Shown: positions 1 to 7,369 of the stretch, piece by piece
How positions within the stretch are numbered: position 1 is the stretch's first letter
How the letters are laid out: every line of letters starts with the position of its first letter
Assembly (NCBI GenBank): GCA_902478885.1
Contig: CABSMS010000044.1
Span: 1-17,804, forward strand
Length of the DNA: 17,804 bases
Reading direction: 5' to 3'
From: an uncultured Collinsella sp.
Lineage (GTDB): Bacteria; Actinomycetota; Coriobacteriia; Coriobacteriales; Coriobacteriaceae
Program-made: the position numbers and the translations under genes
The notes under the pieces: model-generated
The model's database searches: none
Seen by the model: only the letters and a program-made list of their open reading frames with translations
Told to the model about the DNA's origin: nothing

Positions 1-179
1 AGCTCGAGGGCCTCAAACGTGGCGACTTGGTTCGTGTCACCTATTACGATACATACGGCTATCGCAGCCGCACCGGCATCCTCGACGAGGTGCTCCCCGC
101 CTTCAAGCTCCTCAAGCTCCGAGACATCGCCATCGACTTCGACGGCATCCAAGACATCGAACTGCGCGGACGAGCCTAG
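1..179 (+). CDS. YolD-like protein, 3' end only
   Basis: This is an open frame from the contig edge (codons in phase from base 3) to a TAG at 177-179, giving the last 58 residues of a protein. The visible part contains RGDLVRVTYYDTYGYRSRTG, then an acidic-hydrophobic stretch ending DFDGIQDIEL. It fits the C-terminal half of YolD-like proteins: a V-x-YY-turn-G strand pair, a central basic/hydrophobic strand and a closing I-x-F-x-x-I-x-x-I segment. In Firmicutes, YolD ORFs often sit beside Y-family (DinB/UmuC-like) DNA polymerases. No such gene is in the window, but it could lie upstream of base 1. Assignment is by pattern only on a short fragment, so function is tentative. Confidence 0.55.
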   Translation, partial: LEGLKRGDLVRVTYYDTYGYRSRTGILDEVLPAFKLLKLRDIAIDFDGIQDIELRGRA

Positions 180-205
180 CCAAGGAAGCGCATCCAGAGC
201 GACGC

Positions 206-589
206 TTACAGCGTCATGACGTAGTAGCCCGCGTCTTTCACGGCCGTCTCGAGGACATCACGATCAACCGGCTGCTTAGAGCGCACGCGTGCCGTGTGGT
301 CCGCATACGTCACCGTTGCCCACACGCCATCCAGTGCATTGAGGGCATTGGCTACGTTCTGAGCGCAGCCGTCACAGCTCATGCCGCCGATGAGCAGCTC
401 ATCGCTATAGGGATAGTGTGACGCATCGGTATCCACCACAACAACCTTTTTGGCCTTCTTGCCGCTCGCACCATCGCTGCAACAACTCTTCCCATGTGTC
501 GAAGCGGCAATGCGACGCAGTCCAAAAAACATGCCGACGGCAATGACGGCCAGCACGATGAGATTCGCAGGGCTGAGCAAGTCACTCAT
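206..589 (-). CDS. Membrane-anchored heavy-metal-associated (HMA) domain protein
   Basis: A 127-residue protein. The ATG at 589 was chosen because GAAAGGGG sits about six bases upstream; an ATG five codons earlier has no such site. Residues 8-26 form one hydrophobic helix. A Cys pair follows (residues 36-37, in GKSCC), then a Lys-rich linker (44-49), then an HMA fold (about 62-127) with the metal motif GMSCDGC (Cys72, Cys75). The N-terminal helix plus Cys pair resembles FeoB-associated Cys-rich membrane proteins, so this looks like that anchor fused to a CopZ-like metal-binding domain. It probably holds Cu(I) or a similar soft metal at the inner face of the membrane for a transporter or sensor. 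No P-type ATPase is adjacent. A CsoR-type palindrome lies 30 bp upstream, supporting copper as the metal; partner and direction of transfer are unknown. Confidence 0.82.
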   Translation of the reverse strand: MSDLLSPANLIVLAVIAVGMFFGLRRIAASTHGKSCCSDGASGKKAKKVVVVDTDASHYPYSDELLIGGMSCDGCAQNVANALNALDGVWATVTYADHTARVRSKQPVDRDVLETAVKDAGYYVMTL

Positions 590-618
590 GCGTTCCCCTT
601 TCAAGTAGCCCTATCTAG

Positions 619-635
619 ATACCCCCATGGGGTGT
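619..635 (-). promoter_or_regulatory. Candidate CsoR-type (copper) operator
   Basis: ATACCCCCATGGGGTGT contains the perfect palindrome CCCCATGGGG and has the C-run/G-run form of CsoR operators (roughly ATACCCC-n-GGGGTAT). A second half, GGGG-TGT-CCCC, overlaps it on the right. It lies 30 bp upstream of the HMA gene, just downstream of a TTGACC box on the minus strand (complement of 666-671), where a repressor would block initiation. No csoR gene is in the window. Confidence 0.6.
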
Positions 636-697
636 CCCCATCTTAACCCAAAATCATGTCTGTTCGGTCAATTAGTTTCCCTCTTCAAACTTTTTTG

Positions 698-725
698 TTG
701 ACCATGGCTTACTTTCGTGTATAAG
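698..725 (+). promoter_or_regulatory. Sigma-70-type promoter for the DUF3793-flavodoxin pair
   Basis: TTGACC (698-703) and TATAAG (720-725) are separated by 16 bp. The expected transcription start is about 30 bp before the GTG start codon at 764. The ribosome site AAGGAG is at 754-759. Confidence 0.6.
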
Positions 726-763
726 TTTTCCTAGGCTAACAGTTTAAATCCGTAAGGAGCGCC

Positions 764-1468
764 GTGACTCGAACCATAGACATTCCAACGTTTCAGGCAG
801 CGGTCGTGCGCAACTGCTCCCCCACGCTCGCGAGCATCAAGCCGGCATCGCTCTTTACCTATCCCGGCGTTTACGCCAACCAAAACGGAAAACCCGGCGC
901 CGCCCATATCGAAGGGCAACGCTCTCGCCTGCTCGCCGTCATAGCCCAATGCAACCGCGAGCTCCAGCCACTCGGGATCCATATGAGCGTTTTGGTCTGG
1001 CGCCCCTGCGGAGCGCTCATCTATGTGTACCGCCCTGCGGACCTCATGCGATACCTCTCCGACCCCCGCGCCACGACGGCGCTTGCCGCCGAAGGTTACG
1101 ATGTCCACAACCTGCCCGCATCACTGGTGCATCTCGCCGCGCGCATCACGCTGGCAAGCAGCAATGCCGCAGAAAGCGCCTATGACGGCAGCGTCTGCGC
1201 ACTCGCGCGAAATAGGCACTGCGATACGGGGTGCATGTGCGAGTTCCCCCACGAAATTGGCTATTTTTTAGGCTATCCCTACGAAGATGTCCATCAGTTT
1301 ATCGTCCAGCACGGCGAAAACTATAAGGTCTTTGGCGCATGGAAGGTATACACAAACGTTGAGCAGGCGCTCACGACCTTCGATTCCTATCGCACATGCA
1401 CGCAATACCTTACCTACATCTATCAACAGGGCTGCACCCTGGGACAACTTGTCCAGGCAACCCGATAG
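764..1468 (+). CDS. DUF3793 family protein
   Basis: A 234-residue soluble protein with a GTG start at 764 preceded by AAGGAG (754-759). The family signature is in the C-terminal half: Cys-rich CDTGCMCEFPHEIGYFLGYP, then EDVHQFIVQHGENYKVFGAWKVY. The motif PHEIGxFLGYP-x-x-DV is diagnostic of DUF3793, a family of unknown function found in anaerobic Firmicutes and Actinobacteria. There is no signal peptide or membrane segment. The flavodoxin gene follows after 46 bp without a terminator, so the two are likely cotranscribed. DUF3793 genes are often found beside flavodoxin genes, which suggests a redox partnership; the cysteines in CDTGCMC could bind a cofactor or metal. That role is inference. Confidence 0.82.
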   Translation: MTRTIDIPTFQAAVVRNCSPTLASIKPASLFTYPGVYANQNGKPGAAHIEGQRSRLLAVIAQCNRELQPLGIHMSVLVWRPCGALIYVYRPADLMRYLSDPRATTALAAEGYDVHNLPASLVHLAARITLASSNAAESAYDGSVCALARNRHCDTGCMCEFPHEIGYFLGYPYEDVHQFIVQHGENYKVFGAWKVYTNVEQALTTFDSYRTCTQYLTYIYQQGCTLGQLVQATR

Positions 1469-1514
1469 AGCATACAAAACGCGGCCGCACGCCGCACAAC
1501 CGAAAGGAAGACAT

Positions 1515-1934
1515 ATGAGCAAGATCGCAGTCGTCTACTGGAGCGGTACAGGCAACACCGAGGCCATGGCAAACTTCGTTGCCGAGGGCGCAACCGGTGC
1601 CGGCGCCGAGGCAGAGGTCATCTCCTGCGCCGACTTCTCCGCAGACAAGGCCGCCAGCTATGACGCCATTGCCTTCGGCTGCCCCGCCATGGGTTCCGAG
1701 GAGCTTGAGTATGACGAGTTCCAGCCTATGTGGGACGAGGTCAAGGAGACTCTCGGCGACAAGAAGGTCGTCCTCTTTGGCTCCTATTCGTGGGCCGAGG
1801 GCGAGTGGATGGACAACTGGAAGGCCGATGCCGACGAGGCAGGCGTCAACGTCGTCGATTCCGTCATTTGCTACGACGCCCCCGACGATGAGGGCGAAGC
1901 GGCCTGCAAGGCCCTGGGAGCGGAGCTGGCCTAA
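1515..1934 (+). CDS. Short-chain flavodoxin
   Basis: A 139-residue protein with start ATG 1515 and ribosome site GAAAGGAAG (1502-1510). The FMN phosphate loop is SGTGNTE (residues 10-16). The two loops flanking the isoalloxazine ring are visible as GCPAMGSEELEYDEFQPMW and GSYSWAEGEWMDNW. Length and strand order match short-chain flavodoxins of anaerobes, which carry one or two electrons at low potential, often replacing ferredoxin. It is the second gene of the pair with DUF3793 and is closed by a strong terminator at 2012-2036. The electron donor and acceptor cannot be told from the window. Confidence 0.93.
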   Translation: MSKIAVVYWSGTGNTEAMANFVAEGATGAGAEAEVISCADFSADKAASYDAIAFGCPAMGSEELEYDEFQPMWDEVKETLGDKKVVLFGSYSWAEGEWMDNWKADADEAGVNVVDSVICYDAPDDEGEAACKALGAELA

Positions 1935-2004
1935 CGAAGCCGTCAGAAAGTCGCAAGGCAACTGACAGCCGAGTACCGCACAACAACAGTCGCTCATACC
2001 CAAA

Positions 2005-2046
2005 CAAAAACGGGGACCGGATACTATCCGGTCCCCATTTGTTATA
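2005..2046. terminator. Bidirectional intrinsic terminator between flavodoxin and ABC operon
   Basis: Perfect 11-bp stem GGGGACCGGAT / ATCCGGTCCCC (2012-2022 and 2026-2036) with a 3-nt loop. On the + strand it is followed by ATTTGTTAT. On the - strand it is followed by GTTTTTGTTTG, giving a U-run that ends the convergent ABC operon. It serves both transcription units. Confidence 0.85.
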
Positions 2047-2066
2047 TCGACAACTTCGACGCGCCG

Positions 2067-2819
<753 letters not shown>

Positions 2820-2831
2820 GATAGGACCTCC

Positions 2832-4193
2832 TTACAGACCGGCGATGTGATCGGCAGGCGTCGCGACAACCTGTCCGGCGCTCTTGGCGGGACGCTTCTT
2901 TTTGGTCTCGGTCGTGCCCAAAAGCCTTGCCTCAAGACCGCTCACCAAGCGAGCGAGCGGCAGGGTGATGACCAGATAGAACAGGGCGGCAACCACATAC
3001 GGCGTGATGGAGCCCGTCGTGGCCACGATGGTGCGGGCGTTCATGACGATCTCGACGACACCCACGGCGGCAAGCAGCGACGTGTCCTTGTAGAGCAGGA
3101 TGAACTCGCTGGTCAGCGTAGGCAGGACATTGCGGAACGTCTGCGGAATCATAACGTAGAGCAGCGTCTGGAAGGCATTCATGCCCAGAGAGCGAGCAGC
3201 CTCGTTTTGGCCCTTGGGGATCGATTGAATACCGGCACGGAAGATCTCGCACAGGTACGCAGACGAGTTCATGGCCATGACGATGACGCCCAAGACATAG
3301 TCATCCACCTTGACGCCGGCCAACGGCAGACCGAAGAACGCGATATAGATCTGCAGGAACGCCGGCGTACCGCGAATGATATTCACATAGATGCCGGCAA
3401 GGCAACGCAGGATGCGCGACTTGGAGATGCGCATGAGCGACAAGGCAAAGCCAAAGGGGATTGCCAGCGGAAACGCCACGAGCACGATCGAGAGCGACAT
3501 GAGGAAGCCCTTAAAGACGATCGGCAGGCTTTGGACCAAAATGACCGGGTTTAAGAACAGGCGCAGAAACATATTGGAGTTCCACGCCTCGACCCACGGC
3601 TGCTCTTTAAGGTCGGCTAGGAAGTTATCGAAGGCCGTCACGCCCTTGATCTCCACCGACGGAATCTTGGAGATCTTCTTGGTCGACCCGTCGGCGAGCG
3701 TATAGGTGCCGCTAAAGGCCTCATCGCCGCCCTCGACGGGGAAGGTCACGCCGTAAACCTCGACACGGAAAAAGCCGCCGGCAGGCGCCGTCTCGCCAAA
3801 GTCAATCTTGAGCGTCTGGCCGTCAGCCTTGCACGTGGGCTTCATGGGCGTACGATCCATGAGGTCCTCGCCCGAGAGCATCGTCAGGCGCGTATCATCG
3901 GCGCCAAAGGTCGTGCCGTCGGCAAACGTCAAAGAAAGACCGCTCAGCTCCTCGTCGGCATCGGCCTGAACTTCCCAGGTGATACGAGTCTCGGTGCCAC
4001 CGACCACGTCGCTACCCGAACCGGTGTTGGGTCGGGCGGTGATCTTTGCGGTCTCAAGCGCCTGGGCAGTCGAGGGCACGCAGGCCCCCGCGCATACCAA
4101 GGCGAGCGCCACAGCCAGGGCGCAGGCCAGCTTTTGGAGCATCGAGGGCAGTGGATAGCTCTGGCCCGTAGCTCCTTGGTTCAATCGAGACAA
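2832..4193 (-). CDS. Amino-acid ABC permease with fused N-terminal secreted domain
   Basis: A 453-residue protein. The start is TTG at 4193, five bases after AGGAG; the next Met (residue 18) has no ribosome site. Residues 18-46 look like a signal peptide ending AQA-LE. Residues about 47-190 form an extracytoplasmic, Thr/Gly/Asp-rich, probably beta-sandwich domain without helices. Residues about 215-425 are a His/Glu/Gln-type permease with about five membrane segments and the ATPase-docking EAA loop EIFRAGIQSIPKGQNEAARS (316-335). A Lys-rich cytoplasmic tail ends the protein. Ordinary permeases of this family are about 220-250 residues, so about 200 residues are extra. GlnP-type fusions also carry N-terminal extensions, but those are complete substrate-binding domains (about 230 residues). 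This one is too short and lacks that fold's motifs, and the operon has its own binding lipoprotein. The extra domain may dock that lipoprotein or the cell envelope (inference). Confidence 0.93.
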   Translation of the reverse strand: MSRLNQGATGQSYPLPSMLQKLACALAVALALVCAGACVPSTAQALETAKITARPNTGSGSDVVGGTETRITWEVQADADEELSGLSLTFADGTTFGADDTRLTMLSGEDLMDRTPMKPTCKADGQTLKIDFGETAPAGGFFRVEVYGVTFPVEGGDEAFSGTYTLADGSTKKISKIPSVEIKGVTAFDNFLADLKEQPWVEAWNSNMFLRLFLNPVILVQSLPIVFKGFLMSLSIVLVAFPLAIPFGFALSLMRISKSRILRCLAGIYVNIIRGTPAFLQIYIAFFGLPLAGVKVDDYVLGVIVMAMNSSAYLCEIFRAGIQSIPKGQNEAARSLGMNAFQTLLYVMIPQTFRNVLPTLTSEFILLYKDTSLLAAVGVVEIVMNARTIVATTGSITPYVVAALFYLVITLPLARLVSGLEARLLGTTETKKKRPAKSAGQVVATPADHIAGL

Positions 4194-4259
4194 GGTGGCT
4201 CCTAACGTTTAAGTTGCCGACATAACGGGGCGGGATGACGCCCATTCAAGAAGCGCAAA

Positions 4260-4287
4260 GGCCCTCTCCGCCAAAACGGAAAGGGCC
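4260..4287 (-). terminator. Intercistronic hairpin, possible partial terminator
   Basis: On the minus strand GGCCCTTTCCG, a TTTTGG loop and CGGAGAGGGCC form an 11-bp stem with one T-G pair, followed by TTTGCGCTT. The T-run is weak, so read-through is expected. It lies between the binding-protein gene and the permease gene and could give excess binding protein over membrane subunits. A second 7-bp hairpin (TCAAGTA/TACTTGA, 4297-4317) overlaps the binding-protein stop codon. Confidence 0.5.
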
Positions 4288-4309
4288 CGCGCGCAATCAA
4301 GTAGCTATT

Positions 4310-5170
4310 TTACTTGATGTTGTACTTAGCCATGAGGGCGTCAACGGTACCGTCATCGGTCAGGTCCTTGATGGCCTGGTTGATGTCGTCCTTGAGCTTG
4401 GTGTTGCCCTGGTTGATGGCGATGGCGTACTCCTCGCCGGTGCTGATCTGCTTGATGGTCTGGCAGGTGTTGAACTGCTCGGCGGTCAGCTGGCTGGCAA
4501 CGGAGCGGTTGGTGACTACGGCGTCGCCCTTATCGGACTGCAGGGCGCTGAAGCACTCGGTAGCGTCCTTGTAGGGGACGATCTTGGCCTTGGGGAAGTT
4601 CTCCTGGGCAAAGGCCTCGGCGGTCGAGCCAGACTGGACGATGATGGTAGCGTCAGCGTTGTTGAGCTTCTCGCTGTAGTTGTCGGCCGTGATGTCGGTG
4701 TTATCGACCTTGGTCACGATAGCCTGATCGTCCATGTAATAGGAATCAGAGAAAGTGACTTCCTTCTCACGCTCGGGCGTGTCGGTGATAGCCGCGATGG
4801 AAACGTCATACTTGGCGCCCGAAGCGACGCCCGGAACCAGCGTGTCAAAGTCATTGTTGACATACTCAACATCCAGGCCCAGCTTGTCGCCGATAGCCTT
4901 AATGAGCTCAAGGTCAAAGCCCTGGTAATCGCCGTTGTCATCCTTGTACTCAAACGGCGCGTACTCGGCAGAGGTGCCGACGGTCAGCGTGCCGTCCTTG
5001 ACGAGCGCGTACTCCTTGGAGCCGTCGACCTTCTCGACCTTAGCGTCGTCAGAGCTGCTGGAACCGGCATCAGAACCAGAGGTGGCGTTGGACGAACCGC
5101 AGCCCGTCAGAGCAAGGGCGAGCGCCATAGCACCCGTGGCGGCAAATGCGCCAAGCTTCTTCAGCTTCAT
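4310..5170 (-). CDS. Amino-acid ABC transporter substrate-binding lipoprotein (SBP_bac_3)
   Basis: A 286-residue lipoprotein. The ATG at 5170 follows GGAAGGAG; longer frames lack a ribosome site. The signal sequence MKLKKLG...ALALTGC has lipobox LTGC with Cys24 as the lipidated residue, then a Ser/Asp linker (25-50). The rest is a family-3 periplasmic-type binding fold: GTLTVGTSAEYAPFEYKD at the first strand, GFDLELIKAIGDKLG, then AAITDTPEREKEVTFSDSYY, which carries the Arg that normally binds the ligand alpha-carboxylate. In the second lobe the usual DAVV-x-D motif reads DAVVTNRSVAS, with Asn where family members have the Asp that binds the alpha-amino group. Ligand is unknown. It is the first gene of the operon and has its own promoter. 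Confidence 0.93.
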   Translation of the reverse strand: MKLKKLGAFAATGAMALALALTGCGSSNATSGSDAGSSSSDDAKVEKVDGSKEYALVKDGTLTVGTSAEYAPFEYKDDNGDYQGFDLELIKAIGDKLGLDVEYVNNDFDTLVPGVASGAKYDVSIAAITDTPEREKEVTFSDSYYMDDQAIVTKVDNTDITADNYSEKLNNADATIIVQSGSTAEAFAQENFPKAKIVPYKDATECFSALQSDKGDAVVTNRSVASQLTAEQFNTCQTIKQISTGEEYAIAINQGNTKLKDDINQAIKDLTDDGTVDALMAKYNIK

Positions 5171-5227
5171 AATCAGTCTCCTTCCGGTGACCTCGTTTGA
5201 TTCAGAGGTCTGCAAAAACTGTTGGCT

Positions 5228-5256
5228 ATTATGCACCCGGAATTACGAATCTGCAA
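5228..5256 (-). promoter_or_regulatory. Promoter of the amino-acid ABC operon
   Basis: On the minus strand TTGCAG (complement of 5251-5256) and CATAAT (complement of 5228-5233) are separated by 17 bp. The start of transcription would be about 50 bp before the ATG at 5170. No clear operator was recognised around it. Confidence 0.5.
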
Positions 5257-5317
5257 TGAGAAAACTGATTGAAACAAACCCATAACGTGAATGGAACACT
5301 CCACTTTGTAACAGTCA

Positions 5318-6184
5318 TTACTGCTGCAATGACCTTAATAGTCTAATTTCAGCTGCATAACCTGCAAGTTCGTTCGGAGTCTCCAAAATAAACGGCAGCG
5401 AACGCAAACGGCCATTCGATACAATATTCTGCATAACCTGCATACCGCCACCAAATTCCTCGCTGCCAAGGTATCCCTTGCCGATGCACTCGTGACGATC
5501 TTTATGGGCGCCACAAGGGTTCTTCGAATCGTTGATGTGTACGGCATGCAAGCGATCGATACCCACCACGCGGTCGAACTCGTCGAGTACGCCGTCCAGA
5601 TCATGGATGATGTCGTAGCCGGCATCGCTCACATGGCAGGTATCCAAACAAACGCCCAGCTTGGCCGACAGCTCGGGGCGCTTGCCGGCAACACCCTCAA
5701 TGATGAGCGCCAGTTCCTCAAAGCTACGACCCACCTCGGTGCCCTTGCCCGCCATGGTCTCGAGCAATACCGTCGTCTGCTGCCCCTCAAACATCACCTG
5801 GCACAGCGTGTCGACAATCATCTGAATGCCGGCGTCTGCCCCCTGTCCCACATGCGCGCCAGGATGGAAGTTGTAGTAGTTGCCGGGCAGCGCTTCCAGA
5901 CGCTGCAAATCTTCCGCCATAGCCTCCAAGGCAAACTCGCGCGCCCGCTCCTTAGCGGAGCAGGGGTTATAGGTATACGGGGCATGCGCCACCAGCGGTC
6001 CAAAGTCGTTTTGCGCCATAAGCTCGCGCAGAGCCGCCACGTCATCCATGTCAAGGTCTTTTGCCTTGCCACCGCGCGGGTTGCGCGTAAAGAATGCAAA
6101 GGTATTGGCGCCAATGGACAACGCCGTCTCCCCCATTGCCCGATAGCCCTTCGTCGTCGAAAGATGACACCCGATCGTCAGCAT
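5318..6184 (-). CDS. nfo: Endonuclease IV (apurinic/apyrimidinic endonuclease)
   Basis: A 288-residue TIM-barrel base-excision-repair enzyme that cuts 5' to abasic sites. All nine metal ligands of the tri-zinc site are present: His67 (VAHAPY), His107 (NFHPGAH), Glu142 (LLETMAG), Asp181 and His184 (CLDTCH), His216 (HIND), Asp229 and His231 (DRHE) and Glu268 (ILETP). The ATG at 6184 was chosen because AGGGAG lies six bases upstream. The longer frame would run through the 89-bp structured repeat, which ends 18 nt before this start. It is the last gene of the minus-strand run from 8638, and no terminator with a strong U-run is visible after it. Confidence 0.95.
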   Translation of the reverse strand: MLTIGCHLSTTKGYRAMGETALSIGANTFAFFTRNPRGGKAKDLDMDDVAALRELMAQNDFGPLVAHAPYTYNPCSAKERAREFALEAMAEDLQRLEALPGNYYNFHPGAHVGQGADAGIQMIVDTLCQVMFEGQQTTVLLETMAGKGTEVGRSFEELALIIEGVAGKRPELSAKLGVCLDTCHVSDAGYDIIHDLDGVLDEFDRVVGIDRLHAVHINDSKNPCGAHKDRHECIGKGYLGSEEFGGGMQVMQNIVSNGRLRSLPFILETPNELAGYAAEIRLLRSLQQ

Positions 6185-6202
6185 CTCCAACTCCCTCTTC
6201 AT

Positions 6203-6291
6203 CAGTTGCGGTGAAATACGGTCTATTGGTGCCCTATTTTGGCGCAAACAGACCATATTCCACCGCAAGTTATAAAAGAGGCATCAGGGGC
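6203..6291 (-). repeat. 89-bp structured intergenic repeat, copy 1
   Basis: First of two 89-bp copies. Read on the minus strand it runs from GCCCCTGATGCC through TATAACTTGCGGTGGAATA to TATTTCACCGCAACTG. The outer arms TTGCGGTGGAATA and TATTTCACCGCAA pair over 13 bp with one G-U. The inner arm TGGTCTGTTTG pairs with CAATAGACCG through Watson-Crick pairs plus two G-U pairs and one mismatch, and the apex contains AAAATAG. A related 13-mer TTGCGCCAAAATA lies 21 bp after the first TTGCGGTGGAATA. It sits between the Gfo/Idh stop (6338) and the nfo ribosome site. There is no U-run, so it is not a simple terminator. Confidence 0.85.
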
Positions 6292-6337
6292 AAAGGCCTC
6301 CAAGGCATTCCAGGCGTTGGCGCCATGCCCCCACGCC

Positions 6338-7357
6338 CTACAGTTTCAAGCGAATCGCATCGATGATGTGCGCACAGCGCTGTGTGGCGGCTAGGGACAT
6401 GATGGGGCTTTCGAGTTTCCCCGCCTGAATGAGCTGCGTCGCATGCGACGCTTCACCGTAAAAATCATCGACTTCAAATGGTGCATCGATTTCGAGTACT
6501 CGACCGTCGGAATACTTCACATGAGCGAGCTCGGGGCGATGGAGCCGCTCGATTTCCAACGAGCCCCGCTCACAGGCAATCGTTAAGCGGCTTTCATATG
6601 TTGCTTCGCCGTCGCACACCATATGAATGGGTATACCGCCGACGCTCATATGGATCTCGTCGGCCCAATCGACGCGACCGCCCGATACGTCACGCCAGCG
6701 AACTTCACGGGACGAAACCTCGCAAGCGCCCGCGAGCAAATCCTCAAACCAACCGACCGCATAGCAGCCCATGTCATATAGACAGCCGCCCTGCAACGGA
6801 TCAAGCAGATAGCCCGAAGGAGACTCGCCGTAATCGAGCTTTTGCACGCTTTCAATCGAGACAATACGGCCAAGCTCACCCGACGCAAACAAGTCCTTCA
6901 CGCGAGTGCGCATCGGGCAAAACCGATTCTTCATCGCCTCCATAAACAGCACGCCGCACTCGCGAGAGGTGGAGGCAATCGAGAGAGCCTCTTCCTCACT
7001 CAAAACGGCCGGCTTTTCGCACAGCACGGCCTTTCCGGCACGCAGCGCGCGACAGGCCCAACGCGTATGCATGCCATGCGGAAGAGCCAAGTAGATTGCG
7101 TCGACATCGGGGTCGGCAATCAGCGCGTCATAAGCCGCATCGCCGTTATCGTCGACCGAGGCATGGCCATGGGCAGCATCGATCGAAAACGCTTGGCAAA
7201 ATTCCTCGACATGTGCAGGAGTGCGGCCGGCCGCAGCCACCAGCCGTGCCCCGTCGACCTTCTTGAGCGACGAAGCAAATCGATGAGAAATGTGCCCAGC
7301 GCCCAAAATGCCCCAACGAACTTCACGCGAATCATCCCATGAATCCCGATGGCCCAC
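6338..7357 (-). CDS. Gfo/Idh/MocA family NAD(P)-dependent oxidoreductase
   Basis: A 339-residue protein. The GTG at 7357 follows AAGGGGG by five bases; longer reading would translate the structured repeat. The Rossmann loop is GILGAGHIS (residues 17-24 region) and the family motif CEKPAVLS is at 113-120 (Glu114-Lys115-Pro116). The C-terminal alpha/beta domain carries GGCLYDMGCYAVGW, the position of the usual active-site G-x-H/Y motif. Overall it resembles dihydrodiol-dehydrogenase/MviM-like members, which act on sugars or polyols. The substrate cannot be named. It lies between the aldo/keto reductase and nfo on the same strand, with a copy of the 89-bp repeat on each side. Confidence 0.9.
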   Translation of the reverse strand: MGHRDSWDDSREVRWGILGAGHISHRFASSLKKVDGARLVAAAGRTPAHVEEFCQAFSIDAAHGHASVDDNGDAAYDALIADPDVDAIYLALPHGMHTRWACRALRAGKAVLCEKPAVLSEEEALSIASTSRECGVLFMEAMKNRFCPMRTRVKDLFASGELGRIVSIESVQKLDYGESPSGYLLDPLQGGCLYDMGCYAVGWFEDLLAGACEVSSREVRWRDVSGGRVDWADEIHMSVGGIPIHMVCDGEATYESRLTIACERGSLEIERLHRPELAHVKYSDGRVLEIDAPFEVDDFYGEASHATQLIQAGKLESPIMSLAATQRCAHIIDAIRLKL

Positions 7358-7369
7358 GACAGCCCCCTT

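Noticed and set aside
6185..6268. Upstream extension of nfo through the repeat (alternative start at 6268)
   Set aside because: The extra residues come from translating the structured repeat, no ribosome site precedes them, and similar residues appear before the next gene only because the repeat is duplicated.
6203..6291. Ordinary intrinsic terminator or transposon remnant
   Set aside because: There is no U-run after the stem, no target-site duplication was seen at either copy, and no transposase is nearby; a REP/MITE origin remains possible but is not shown.
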